From NCBI RefSeq assembly GCF_019669905.1, contig NZ_AP019777.1, positions 3,720,001 to 3,784,000 on the forward strand: a stretch of 64,000 bases of DNA, in the 5' to 3' direction. This DNA is from Methylomonas koyamae. Its GTDB lineage: Bacteria; Pseudomonadota; Gammaproteobacteria; Methylococcales; Methylomonadaceae. A program made the position numbers and the translations under genes. Positions 37,236-46,331 of the stretch are shown here, piece by piece. Under the pieces are notes generated by a model. The model did not search any database, was not told where the DNA came from, and worked only from the letters and a program-made list of their open reading frames with translations. Each line of letters starts with the position of its first letter. Position 1 is the stretch's first letter.

Positions 37236-40200
37236 ATGAACAGGTTTCGTTCTCCCGCCGCGATCAGCGTTTTACGATTTTCTTTTCGGTTAGGCCTAGC
37301 GTTTCTCGCCGTGCCCGATCCGGCCACTGCTGATGTCTGTAACTGGGAAGGCGGCGACTCGGTCTGGTCCAGCGACGGCAACTGGAGCTGCGGCGCCGTG
37401 CCGGGCAACACCGACGACGCGGTACTGAATACCGACGACAACCTGAATCTGGACGTTGCCGCCGGCGTCCAAAAATTCACGCTGTCTTCCGCCAACGCCG
37501 TGCTGCAAGGCACGGGACCGCTGACCTCGAATAGCGCATTCGACTTGCAATCCGGCACGGTCAGCGCGATTCTGGCCGGCGACGATGGTGCCAATAAAAC
37601 CACGGCCGGCAGCGTCACGTTGAGCGGCGCCAATACCTATACCGGAGTTACCACAATCAGCGCCGGCACCCTGGCCTTGGGCGCCAACAACGTATTCGAC
37701 AACAACTCCAGCATCGTCGTCGACGGCGGCACGCTGGCAATGGGTGCGTTCAGCGATACCGTCGCCGGCGTCACGCTGCAATCCGGCACGATCAGCGGCA
37801 GCGGCGGCGTGCTGACTTCGGATAGCAAGTTCATACTGCAATCCGGTAACGTCAGCGCCATTCTGGCCGGCGACGACGGTGCCGATAAAACCACAGCCGG
37901 CACCGTCACACTCAGCGGTACCAATACTTACACCGGCGCGACCACGATCAGCGCCGGCACCCTGGCCTTGGGCGCCAACAACGTATTCGACAATAACTCC
38001 AGCATCGTCGTCGACGGCGGCACGCTGGCAATGGGTACGTTCAGCGATACCGTCGCCGGCGTCACGCTGCAATCCGGCACGATCAGCGGCAACGGCGGCG
38101 TGCTGACTTCGGATAGCAAGTTCATATTGCAATCCGGTAGCGTCAGCGCCATTCTGGCCGGCGACGACGGTGCCGATAAAACCACAACCGGCACCGTCAC
38201 ACTCAGCGGTACCAATACTTACACCGGCACCACCACGATCAGCGCCGGCACCCTGGCCTTGGGCGCCAGCAACGTATTCGACAACAACTCCAGCCTCGTC
38301 GTCGACGGCGGCACGCTGGCAATGGGCGTTTTCAGCGACACCGTCGCCGGCGTCACGCTGCAATCCGGCACGATTAGCGGCAACGGCGGCGTGCTGACTT
38401 CGGATAGCAAATTCGTATTGCAATCCGGCGAAGTCAACGCCATTTTGGCCGGCAGTCAAGGCGCCGAAAAAACCACAGCCGACACCGTTACCTTAAAGGG
38501 CGCCAATACCTATACCGGCGCCACCACGGTCAGTGCCGGTACGTTGGCCTTGGGCGCCAACAACGTATTCGACAACAACTCCAGCCTCGTCGTCGACGGC
38601 GGCACGCTGGCAATGGGCGCGTTCAGCGACACCGTCGCCGGCGTCACGCTGCAATCCGGCACGATCAGCGGCAGCGATGGGGTGCTGACGTCGAATAGCA
38701 AATTCGTATTGCAATCCGGCGAAGTCAACGCCATTTTGGCCGGCACCCAAGGCGCCGAAAAAACCACAGCCGACACCGTTACTTTAAAAGGCGCCAATAC
38801 CTATACCGGTATCACCACGGTCAGTGCCGGTACCTTGGCCTTGGGCGCCAACAACGTATTCGACAACAACTCCAGCCTCGTCGTCGACGGCGGCACACTG
38901 GCAATGGGCACTTTCAGCGACACAGTGCTTGGCGTGACGCTGCAATCCGGCACAATCAGCGGCAGCGGGGTTTTAACCTCCAACACCACCTACAATTTGC
39001 AATCCGGTTCGATCGATGCCTTGCTGGCGGGTAACGTCGGTATCAACAAAACCACCGCCGATACGGTTACCCTGAACGGCGACAACACTTATACCGGTAC
39101 GACCCAAGTCAATGCCGGTATCTTAATTTTCAACGGCAGCGGCAACCACACCCTTACCGGCAGCTATACCGGCGCCGGCACGTTGGAATTTGCCGACGGC
39201 ACCAACCAGTTCGCGACCGGTGCGACCATCGCCACCGCCAACCTGATCTTGAGTGGCGGTACCAACCAGATCACCAGCGGCGCCAGCGTCACCTCTTCCA
39301 ACGTGACCTTGAGCGGCGGCACCAACACCATCGACAAAGCCTTATCCGTTACCTCGTTCGCTGTTAGCGGCGGTAGCAACACCCTGAACGCGGCGCTAAC
39401 CGCCACCAACGCTACCTTCGACGGCGGCCTCACCGACACTACCGATATCAATGCAAGTTACAACGTCAGCGGCACCACCACAGTCAACGGCGGCAACGTC
39501 AATTTCGCCTCATCGACTACGGCGGTATTGGGGCAGACTCTAGTGATTAACGGCGGCCAGGTCAGTTTCGCCGCGGCCGTCACCGAAGTCGACGAGTACA
39601 TTCAAACCGACGGCATTTTGTCCGGACCGGGGGAACTCAGAGTGTCTTCCGCCACGTTGTCGGGCGGCTCCATGCTCGGCCCCGGCAAATTTATCATCGA
39701 CGGCAACGGCGGCACCTCGACCAATCTGCTGCTGAACGGCAATTTCCAGTTGGACAACCAATCCACGTTGATTAACAGCGGCAACGTGGTAGTCGCCGCC
39801 AATGCCGCGCTGCAAGGTAGCGGCACTTACCGGCAGACCGCCGGCACCACCCGGGTCGACGGCAACTGGAGCCAGGCCCTGACCGAGATCCAGGCCGGAG
39901 TTTTTCGCGGTAACGGCAGCATCGGCGGCGACTTCGTCAACCAGGGCACGGTCGGTGCCAATGGCGACAACCTAATTTTGAACGGACCGGTCGTCGGCAG
40001 CGGCGCCTACGCCGGCGGCGTGCAGTTCAACAATAGCTTTGCCCCCGGCCCTGCGCCGAGCGGTGCCGGCATCGCCCAAATCGACGCCAGCAATGCCGAC
40101 CTGGTATTCGGCAGTAGCAGCAAATTGATTATCGAATTCGGCGGCGACCAAAACGGCCAATTGGTTTCCGATTCGATCACCGCCCGCAGCATTGCGCTGC

Positions 40201-41771
40201 AAGGCGCGTCGTTGGACTTGCGGCGTCTGGCGAGTCAACCCAACTTCACCCCGCAGCAGTTTTTCGCCCAAACCGCCATTCTGACCACCACTACCGGTAA
40301 CATCAGCGGCGCCTTCAACAGCGACGTCGACTGCCCGACCGGCTCCGACGACCTGTACGTGTTGTCCCAACAGGAAAAGCAATTTTTGCTGACCATCGTT
40401 CCGCGGTTGCCGAATCTGGTTCCGGCCGACGTGCAGTCGCTGGCCGGCGCCCTGCAACAAGCCGATTGCAACCCGAACACGCCGGCCAGCCTGCAAAACC
40501 TGCTGAACGGCCTGAAGCCGTTTCTGTCCGCGGGCACATCCGAAACCGACAAGGTCAACCAATTCGTCAATGCCTTGCGCCAGATCAGCCCAAAACAACT
40601 GGCGGCCGAGCAGACCCTGACCAACCGGGTCGGCAAACTGCAGGTTGCCAATCTCAGCCAGCGCATGGACAACCAACGCCAATTTTCCGCGGTCGGCAGC
40701 GCCGCGCCGCAAACCAACTTCTCCGCCAACGTCGGCAGCCCGGCGCCGTCGGCTCCGCCTACCTCCGGCGCATCTCCCGGCGGCGGTGGCGCCGCACCGG
40801 CAACCAGCGGCGAACGTTCCGGCCAGGCACCCGCCGCCGCACCCAGCTCCGGAGCGCTGTCGATCAATTTGCAAAGCGACCCGGACAGCCCGCCCGATCT
40901 GTTGTCGTCGTTCAAGAATCTGGGATTTTTTCTGAACGGCCAGTTCGAATGGGTGGACCGTACTTCGACGCTGGTGCAGCGCGGCTACCGCTCGGCGCTT
41001 TACGGCGTCACGGCCGGGGCCGACTACCGTTTCAGCCAACGCTTTCTATTGGGCACTTCGCTCGGATACGGCAACACCTACGCCGAAATCGCCAACAACG
41101 GCGGCGACCAGTCCATCGGCGGCTACACCGCATCGCTGTTCAGTTCGTTGAACCTGACAGACAACTGGTATATCGATGCCGTCGCCAATCTGAGTTACAA
41201 CCAATACCACACCAACCGCACCACGGCCTATACCGACGCCAACGGCAATGCGGTCAACGAAACTGCGAAGAGTAAAACCGACGGCTGGCAACAACAGTTC
41301 AGCCTCTCCAGCGGCTACGATTTGCCGATGGGCGAATGGACCTTCGGTTTGCGCGCCCGCGGCGAATACGCGCATATGTCCATCGCCGGACGTAAGGAAC
41401 ACGGCGCCAATCTGGGCATGAATCTGGTGATCGACGACCAGAAATACGACTCGCTGACCAGCGCGGTCGGCGCGGTGGTCATGCGCAGTTTCAGCCTGCC
41501 GTTCGGCGTGCTGGTGTCGCAAGTCAACGTCGAATACGAGCGGCAATGGATAGACAAGTTGCCCAGTATGAAAACCGGCTTTGCCGACCAGCCCAACGTC
41601 AAATTCACGACCGCATCCTACGTGGTCGACCAGGATTATCTGAATGTCAGGGCGGCGGTTTCGGCGCAATTGCCTTACGGCGGCTCGGCCTTCTTACAGT
41701 ACGATACGACCTTGGGCCTGGAGAATACGTCCCGCCACGCGATCAACGCCGGGGTCCGTTTCGAGTTTTGA
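37236..41771 (+). CDS. Autotransporter (type V secretion) with tandem PATR repeats
   Basis: 1511 residues. N-terminal signal sequence (FSFRLGLAFLAVPDPATA). The passenger is mostly beta-helix. It holds five near-identical repeats of 97 residues (96 in the last), each with a passenger-associated transport repeat core (TVTLSGANTYTG-x-TTISAGTLALG) and a SSIVVDGGTLAMG segment, followed by shorter Gly/Thr/Asn-rich turns. A Pro/Ser/Gly/Ala linker (about residues 1165-1210) precedes a C-terminal autotransporter barrel of about 290 residues ending in GVRFEF. No protease or adhesin motif was recognised in the passenger. Surface structural or adhesive role is likely; ligand unknown. It is divergent from nifB. 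Confidence 0.93.
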   Translation: MNRFRSPAAISVLRFSFRLGLAFLAVPDPATADVCNWEGGDSVWSSDGNWSCGAVPGNTDDAVLNTDDNLNLDVAAGVQKFTLSSANAVLQGTGPLTSNSAFDLQSGTVSAILAGDDGANKTTAGSVTLSGANTYTGVTTISAGTLALGANNVFDNNSSIVVDGGTLAMGAFSDTVAGVTLQSGTISGSGGVLTSDSKFILQSGNVSAILAGDDGADKTTAGTVTLSGTNTYTGATTISAGTLALGANNVFDNNSSIVVDGGTLAMGTFSDTVAGVTLQSGTISGNGGVLTSDSKFILQSGSVSAILAGDDGADKTTTGTVTLSGTNTYTGTTTISAGTLALGASNVFDNNSSLVVDGGTLAMGVFSDTVAGVTLQSGTISGNGGVLTSDSKFVLQSGEVNAILAGSQGAEKTTADTVTLKGANTYTGATTVSAGTLALGANNVFDNNSSLVVDGGTLAMGAFSDTVAGVTLQSGTISGSDGVLTSNSKFVLQSGEVNAILAGTQGAEKTTADTVTLKGANTYTGITTVSAGTLALGANNVFDNNSSLVVDGGTLAMGTFSDTVLGVTLQSGTISGSGVLTSNTTYNLQSGSIDALLAGNVGINKTTADTVTLNGDNTYTGTTQVNAGILIFNGSGNHTLTGSYTGAGTLEFADGTNQFATGATIATANLILSGGTNQITSGASVTSSNVTLSGGTNTIDKALSVTSFAVSGGSNTLNAALTATNATFDGGLTDTTDINASYNVSGTTTVNGGNVNFASSTTAVLGQTLVINGGQVSFAAAVTEVDEYIQTDGILSGPGELRVSSATLSGGSMLGPGKFIIDGNGGTSTNLLLNGNFQLDNQSTLINSGNVVVAANAALQGSGTYRQTAGTTRVDGNWSQALTEIQAGVFRGNGSIGGDFVNQGTVGANGDNLILNGPVVGSGAYAGGVQFNNSFAPGPAPSGAGIAQIDASNADLVFGSSSKLIIEFGGDQNGQLVSDSITARSIALQGASLDLRRLASQPNFTPQQFFAQTAILTTTTGNISGAFNSDVDCPTGSDDLYVLSQQEKQFLLTIVPRLPNLVPADVQSLAGALQQADCNPNTPASLQNLLNGLKPFLSAGTSETDKVNQFVNALRQISPKQLAAEQTLTNRVGKLQVANLSQRMDNQRQFSAVGSAAPQTNFSANVGSPAPSAPPTSGASPGGGGAAPATSGERSGQAPAAAPSSGALSINLQSDPDSPPDLLSSFKNLGFFLNGQFEWVDRTSTLVQRGYRSALYGVTAGADYRFSQRFLLGTSLGYGNTYAEIANNGGDQSIGGYTASLFSSLNLTDNWYIDAVANLSYNQYHTNRTTAYTDANGNAVNETAKSKTDGWQQQFSLSSGYDLPMGEWTFGLRARGEYAHMSIAGRKEHGANLGMNLVIDDQKYDSLTSAVGAVVMRSFSLPFGVLVSQVNVEYERQWIDKLPSMKTGFADQPNVKFTTASYVVDQDYLNVRAAVSAQLPYGGSAFLQYDTTLGLENTSRHAINAGVRFEF
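37570..39021 (+). repeat. Five tandem 291-base repeats in the autotransporter passenger
   Basis: Units begin at about 37570, 37861, 38152, 38443 and 38734 with a period of exactly 291 bases; the last is about three bases shorter and more diverged. Units 2 and 3 are nearly identical at DNA level, as are parts of units 4 and 5. In-frame, so unit gain or loss would keep the reading frame. Confidence 0.9.
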
Positions 41772-41908
41772 AGCCGGGGCCGGGCAAGATGCGGTTCGCA
41801 TCCGCCGGCACCTGCCGGCTGTAGCAGCGGGGTTGAGAGGAGATTTGTTTGAAAAATTTCCCCTGCCCCGTGTCGGCTAAATGGGGAGTTTGACTGCAGC
41901 GCCGGCCC

Positions 41909-42433
41909 TCACCGGCGTTCGTCGGCTTCTTCGCCGATTTCCCATTCTTCGGTGGCAGTCTCGATGATCTTGCCGCTGGCCGCATCGACTTCGATCTTGG
42001 TTTCGACGCCTTTGTCGTTGACGATGTCGAATTCATAGGAGGCGGCACCGTTCTCTTCCACCTCGTACTCGACTTCCTCTATCGTGCCCGGATTGGCTTT
42101 CAAGGCAATCGCGGCGGCGTCCTCTTCCGTGATTTTGGCATTCTTTTTGAAGGCCTGGCTGGCAGGATCGGCGACTTCCGATTCGCGCTCGGTTAACTTG
42201 CCGCTATCGGCGTCGCACATGAATTCCCATTCCTGGCGATTGTTGTCGCGCAATTCGAGTTCGTAGGCTCCCTTGCCAGCCACGTTCAACTTCTCGAGCT
42301 TGATCAGATCGCCGGATTTTTCTTTTTTAACGGCCTGAATACAGCTTTCCAAGCCGTGGTCGGCCGCAATCGCGCCCAGCGACAGCAAACCCAAACCGGC
42401 CAGTACCGCAGTTTTTACCGATATCTTTTTCAT
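41909..42433 (-). CDS. Periplasmic double PepSY-domain protein
   Basis: 174 residues. Signal peptide (MKKISVKTAVLAGLGLLSLGAIAA) then two PepSY-like modules, each with an acidic amphipathic stretch and a D-x-x-SGK turn: YELELRDNNRQEWEFMCDADSGK and YEFDIVNDKGVETKIEVDAASGK in outline (EFMCDADSGKL; EVDAASGKII). Very acidic overall (many E and D). PepSY domains occur as protease inhibitors or as ligand-sensing partners of histidine kinases. Function here is unknown. GAGGTGAG precedes the ATG. It is downstream of the LuxR-type regulator on the same strand, but a terminator lies between them. Confidence 0.85.
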   Translation of the reverse strand: MKKISVKTAVLAGLGLLSLGAIAADHGLESCIQAVKKEKSGDLIKLEKLNVAGKGAYELELRDNNRQEWEFMCDADSGKLTERESEVADPASQAFKKNAKITEEDAAAIALKANPGTIEEVEYEVEENGAASYEFDIVNDKGVETKIEVDAASGKIIETATEEWEIGEEADERR

Positions 42434-42444
42434 AACTCACCTCG

Positions 42445-42480
42445 CATAAAAAAAAGGAAAAATTCCCGAACAACGGGAAT
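42445..42480 (-). terminator. Intrinsic terminator after the LuxR-type regulator
   Basis: On the minus strand ATTCCCG, loop TTGTT, CGGGAAT, followed by TTTTCC and a run of eight T residues. It starts at the regulator stop codon and ends just before the PepSY ribosome-binding site. Confidence 0.8.
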
Positions 42481-43103
42481 CATACCCTTCCGGCCGAGAT
42501 CAGGCCATGGCTTTCGGCAAATTTTTTCATCGCCGACCGGTCTTCCAGCCCGAGTTTCAGCTTCAGCGAGGTCTGGCAATTGGAAACGGTCTTGCGGCTG
42601 ATGCCCAATTGCTCGGCGATGTCTTGTAAAGCAAAACCCTCGGCCAACATGCAAAACACGTCGAATTCGCGCGAACTCAATGCGCTGAACGGCTCCAACA
42701 AGCGTTTGACGTGGCGGATCGCCAGCACTTGGGCGATATCCGGGTCCAGGTAATAGCTACCGTTTTGGACTCGATGGGCGATGTCGGCCAGGCGCCGGTG
42801 GTCGCTGCCGAAATCGGCAACGCCGACCACGCCGGCTTGCAAGTAAGCCAAGGCCCGACTACCGCAGGCACCGGCTACCACCAGCGCCGGGCAATCCGGC
42901 GCGATTGCCCGAATCTCGGCGATGCGCGGCATGGCGCCGCATTCGGCCCTGTCGGCAAACCAGACCACGTCCGGCTGTTGCCGACAGGCGACCGGAGCGG
43001 CGGATTCGGCCACGTCGGCCAGCACGCCCTGTGCCGCCAACGTAGCGCTATCGAAACGGTTTGTTACGGATTCTAAATCGACGACCAATAATCGGATAGC
43101 CAC
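42480..43103 (-). CDS. GacA/UvrY-like response regulator with degenerate receiver
   Basis: 207 residues. The C-terminal LuxR-type helix-turn-helix is intact (FSALSSREFDVFCMLAEG, IAEQLGISRKTVSNCQ, LKLKLGL) and resembles UvrY/GacA. The N-terminal receiver has the fold pattern (RLLVVDLES; PDVVWFAD; ALAYLQAGVVG), but aligning VVWFAD with the VVLMD of UvrY puts alanine at the phosphorylated aspartate, the acidic pair is D-L instead of D-D, and the conserved lysine is missing. I infer phosphorylation-independent control. Divergent from the filament gene block and a candidate small RNA. Confidence 0.88.
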   Translation of the reverse strand: MAIRLLVVDLESVTNRFDSATLAAQGVLADVAESAAPVACRQQPDVVWFADRAECGAMPRIAEIRAIAPDCPALVVAGACGSRALAYLQAGVVGVADFGSDHRRLADIAHRVQNGSYYLDPDIAQVLAIRHVKRLLEPFSALSSREFDVFCMLAEGFALQDIAEQLGISRKTVSNCQTSLKLKLGLEDRSAMKKFAESHGLISAGRV

Positions 43104-43414
43104 AACCGGACCTTGCGGATTGCGATGAAAAAAAAACCGGGACGGAAACCGCAGATGCTACCGCCGCGAAACCTTACCGGCCGGAAATCCCGAATCTGCC
43201 GGCCTCAGAACTGTAAGCCTTGACTCGGAGCGGACTAGCCGAATACTGACAAAATTTCCGAAAAATTCCGTAGGAATTCGGGACTTATCGCTCTACTCGC
43301 ACTAAAACCGGGACATTACAATGTTTAGTATCGCCCGATAACGGGAAATTTTCCCGGCCAAATTTAGGCTTTATTCCCTAATAGCCAAAATTCCTCTCCG
43401 CTTAGAATGTGACC

Positions 43415-43545
43415 CGGTTAACGGATTGCCCAGGAGCAGTAACGACAAGGACGTTTCAGGAGTTTGTTTTTGAATTAATTGTGTTCCCTTCGTTGTTTTC
43501 AAAATCTGCGTTGCGACCCTCAGTTGCTCCGCGGATTTTTTTGGG
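43415..43545 (+). ncRNA. Candidate CsrB/RsmY-like small RNA or terminator-bearing leader
   Basis: A possible -10 box TAGAAT (43403-43408) would start a transcript near 43415. Within 130 bases there are five GGA triplets (43423, 43433, 43449, 43459, 43533), four of them in the first 50 bases as ACGGAT, CAGGAG, AAGGAC and CAGGAG. It ends in an intrinsic terminator. GGA-rich, terminator-ended RNAs that titrate CsrA/RsmA are controlled by GacA/UvrY, and a GacA-like gene is divergent here. It could instead be an attenuated leader of the secretin gene. Confidence 0.35.
43502..43542 (+). terminator. Intrinsic terminator about 100 bases before the secretin gene
   Basis: Stem AAATCTGCG with CGCGGATTT (one G-U and one bulge or shift possible), loop of about 20 bases containing a smaller internal pairing, then seven T residues. 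Confidence 0.65.
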
Positions 43546-43643
43546 CGTACCCGTGCGGATCAGGCCGCTCCGCCCAGCGAAAACAGCCAGGCAACGCAAA
43601 CCTGCGTAACCCGCTTCCCGGCGGCTAACAAAAATAACAAAGG

Positions 43644-45548
43644 ATGCTTGGCTTGTTGGACAAGTTCACGAAGTGCATACCCCTATTGGCGATTATGGTA
43701 CTGATGATTAGCACGCCGGCGCTGGCTGCCAGCAACGGTTTCATCATTGAAGAGCTGGAGTTCAAAAACTCGCAGGTCGCCGACATCATCCGCGTGCTGT
43801 CCGAGGACGCCAAAGTCAACATCGTCGCCACTCCGGAAGCCGGCAAAAAAGAAGTCACCATCTTTCTGAAAAAAATCGCACTGGAAGACGCGATTCGCGC
43901 CATCTGCCGCATCAGCGACCTATGGTACCGCCAGGACGAAGGCGGTCCGGGCACCTACCGGCTGATGACCAAGGACCAGTACAGTATGGACTTGATGCTG
44001 GGCCAGGACGACAACATCAAAGTCTTCCAACTGCGCACGCCCAATGTCATCGCCATTGCCATGGCCATTCAAAACCTCTATGCACCGCGGGTGCGGGTCA
44101 GCTTCAACCCGGTTATGGGCAGCGGCATGGGCATGGGCATGCGCGGCAATATGGGCATGGGCGGCGCCAACCGCGGCCGCTTCGGCGGCATGAGCGGCAT
44201 GAACAGTTTCGGCGGCGGCATGGGCGGCATGGGCGGCTACGGCGGCATGGGCGGATTCGGTTACGGCGGTGCCGGTGGCGGCTACGGCGGCGGTTTCCTG
44301 GGTTCCGGCGGCGTGCGCGGCAGCAATGCTTACGGCTTCAATCGCGCCTACGGCTACCGCGACGGCCGCAACAGCCAGATGGGCGGCATGGGCAACCTGA
44401 CCTATCAAGACCAACTGCCCAACAACATGAGCGTCGACCAAATAGAACAGTTGTCGGCAAACTCCCAAGACGGCAAACAAATCGACAGCGAAAAACTGGC
44501 CGAAGTCGCCGGCGCCAACAAAGTCGTGTTCGTTACCGTCAACCAGGAACACAACCAACTGATCGTCAAGACCAGCGACCAGAACATCCTCAAATCCATC
44601 GGCGAACTGGTACAACAGATGGACATTCCGCAGACCCAGGTCATGCTGGAAATGAAGATCATCGACGTCAAGGTCGGCGAAGACTTCTCGTCGCTGTTCA
44701 ACTTCGAAATCAAAAACACCGCAGTGCAGGGCAACAGCACCAATCCATTGATTCTGGGCGGCGCGGCGGCGCTGACCGGCGGCGGCAGCTTTGTTTACGA
44801 ATTCGTTAGCGACAAGGTCAAGGCCAACATCGAGTTTCTGGAAAAAAACAACCGGGTCAACATCGTCTCCAACCCGATGCTGGTGGCTTCCAACCATCGC
44901 CCGGCCACGCTGTTCGTCGGCGAGGAACGGGTCATGGTGCGCGGCTACGCGGTCAGCAGCGTGCAAAACACCAACACCGCCACCACCTTCTCCAGCCCGG
45001 AAACCGAATTGCTGGACATCGGCACCACGCTGGAAATCATCCCGCACATCAACGACGACGGCAGCATCCACATCCAGATGAGCCAGGAGAACTCCACGCT
45101 CAACGAAGGCGCCGCGACGATACCGATCACCAGCAACAACAACGACAAAGTCCTGGATTTGCCGATAGACACCGTCACCACCGCCCGCATGCAGGGCGAA
45201 ATTTTCGCCAAGCACGGCCATACCGTTGCTGTCGGCGGCTTGATCCGCGACAGCTTTTCCCGCAACCGGCGCAAAGTGCCTTACCTGGCCGACATCCCGC
45301 TGCTGGGCAACGTGTTTCGGCAAACGGAGGACGCGGACAGCAAATCGGAAATGGTGCTGCTGATCACGCCTTACATCCTCAACGAAAAGGACGAGCGCCA
45401 CCAGCAATACGACCCGACCGTCAAATACCACCAATACGCCCCGGACACCGCAATGCAATCCAAACCGGTGCCCCAACCCGAATACCCGGAAGATTCCGCC
45501 TGCGGCGAAGCCTGCGCCCCGGACCGGCTGAGGAACAGCGAGCGATGA
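43644..45548 (+). CDS. Secretin (GspD/PilQ/MshL family) with Gly/Met-rich insertion
   Basis: 634 residues. Signal peptide (IPLLAIMVLMISTPALAA), then a short N0/STN-like domain (IIEELEFKNSQVADIIRVLSE), an N1-type domain (KVFQLRTPNVIAIAMAIQNLY), an unusual insertion of about 100 residues rich in Gly, Met, Tyr and Arg (about residues 153-255), another N domain, and the secretin barrel with VMLEMKIIDVKVGEDF and the signature VPYLADIPLLGNVF near the C-terminus. It forms the outer-membrane gate of a type IV pilus or type II secretion machine. AAAGG abuts the ATG at 43644, so a TTG four codons later (43656) may be the real start. No pilotin was recognised. First gene of the filament block. Confidence 0.9.
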   Translation: MLGLLDKFTKCIPLLAIMVLMISTPALAASNGFIIEELEFKNSQVADIIRVLSEDAKVNIVATPEAGKKEVTIFLKKIALEDAIRAICRISDLWYRQDEGGPGTYRLMTKDQYSMDLMLGQDDNIKVFQLRTPNVIAIAMAIQNLYAPRVRVSFNPVMGSGMGMGMRGNMGMGGANRGRFGGMSGMNSFGGGMGGMGGYGGMGGFGYGGAGGGYGGGFLGSGGVRGSNAYGFNRAYGYRDGRNSQMGGMGNLTYQDQLPNNMSVDQIEQLSANSQDGKQIDSEKLAEVAGANKVVFVTVNQEHNQLIVKTSDQNILKSIGELVQQMDIPQTQVMLEMKIIDVKVGEDFSSLFNFEIKNTAVQGNSTNPLILGGAAALTGGGSFVYEFVSDKVKANIEFLEKNNRVNIVSNPMLVASNHRPATLFVGEERVMVRGYAVSSVQNTNTATTFSSPETELLDIGTTLEIIPHINDDGSIHIQMSQENSTLNEGAATIPITSNNNDKVLDLPIDTVTTARMQGEIFAKHGHTVAVGGLIRDSFSRNRRKVPYLADIPLLGNVFRQTEDADSKSEMVLLITPYILNEKDERHQQYDPTVKYHQYAPDTAMQSKPVPQPEYPEDSACGEACAPDRLRNSER

Positions 45549-46090
45549 GCTTTCCAGGCCACCGATTTCGGGCTTTATCTCCGCTTGCCAGGCTTGCGCT
45601 GGTTGAGCGCCCATCGGCTAGCGCAGGGCGAACGCTATCCACCTGCCGGTTGCCGCACTCCCTTGTAGGAGCCCATACCGCCTTGGCCCTGGCCGCCCTG
45701 CTCTGCAGCGCCTGCCAGCCGATCCACATGGGCATCGATTCCGACTACACCGTCGCCGTCGAAAACTGCTACGCCTACCGTTACGGCGACAAACTGCGCA
45801 AGATCAACTTCACCCAGGCCTTCGACTGGTGCCACCGCGCCGCGCAATGGGGCGACGCCAATAGCCAGACTTTGCTCGGCGAACTGTATTACCTGGGACT
45901 GGGCGGCGAGCAGGATATGCGCCACGCCGAAGTCTGGTTCGAGAAAGCGGCGCGCCAGGGCCAACCCCATGCCCAATACATGCTGTACCGCATCCATGCC
46001 GCCAGCAACGACCTGGCCCGCCAGGAACGAGCCGACTACTGGCTGAAACAAGCCCGGCAAAGCGGCTACAAGCTGGCCCAGCCCCGTTAA
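45545..46090 (+). CDS. SEL1-repeat protein of the filament block
   Basis: 181 residues from an ATG inside the secretin stop (ATGA). The core has SEL1/TPR-like helices: FTQAFDWCHRAAQWGDANSQ, LGELYYLGLGG and HAEVWFEKAARQGQPHAQYM. The first 45 residues look like translated dispersed repeat, and the export segment ALALAALLCSAC could be a lipoprotein signal with Cys57 as the acylated residue, which would fit a pilotin- or assembly-type role (inference). True start uncertain. Cysteines in VENCYAY and DWCHR may form a disulfide. Confidence 0.7.
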   Translation: MSFPGHRFRALSPLARLALVERPSASAGRTLSTCRLPHSLVGAHTALALAALLCSACQPIHMGIDSDYTVAVENCYAYRYGDKLRKINFTQAFDWCHRAAQWGDANSQTLLGELYYLGLGGEQDMRHAEVWFEKAARQGQPHAQYMLYRIHAASNDLARQERADYWLKQARQSGYKLAQPR

Positions 46091-46127
46091 ACCTTAAAGC
46101 TACAGGCACACTTGCAACCCAAACATC

Positions 46128-46331
46128 ATGAGCAAACGTACCGACATCCACGCGCAACCGGTCAAACACAAACTGCTGCAGCTACTCGACGACGTTTTGC
46201 TGCACGACGGTTTTGGCGACATCCGGGTCGAAGTCAAGATACTGCGCCGCCGGCAAAAGGAAGTGATCCTGCATTGCGGCAAGCAATACCGTTTCATCGT
46301 CGATGCACCGGGGCAAGGCGAAGAGGAATAA
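46128..46331 (+). CDS. Small conserved-looking protein of unknown function
   Basis: 67 residues, charged and soluble: KHKLLQLLDDVLLHDGFGDIRVEVKILRRRQKEVILHCGKQYRF. No signal or membrane segment. The pattern of an amphipathic helix followed by two beta-strands is protein-like, and codon use matches the neighbours. The ribosome-binding site is weak. I do not recognise the family. Confidence 0.55.
   Translation: MSKRTDIHAQPVKHKLLQLLDDVLLHDGFGDIRVEVKILRRRQKEVILHCGKQYRFIVDAPGQGEEE

Larger units (their letters stand above)
43104..43643. other. 540-base intergenic region upstream of the filament block
   Basis: No credible protein gene. It holds the 5' end of the regulator (left), a TGTAAG half-site (about 43212) like half of the GacA box, a GGGAAATTTTCCC palindrome (about 43343-43355) and a candidate small RNA ending in a terminator (listed separately), then the secretin leader. 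Confidence 0.6.

Noticed and set aside
37570..39021. CRISPR array
   Set aside because: Repeats are 291 bases, directly abutting, in frame and coding for passenger repeats; no spacers.
43409..43609. 66-codon ORF upstream of the secretin
   Set aside because: It runs through the intrinsic terminator and has no ribosome-binding site or recognisable features.
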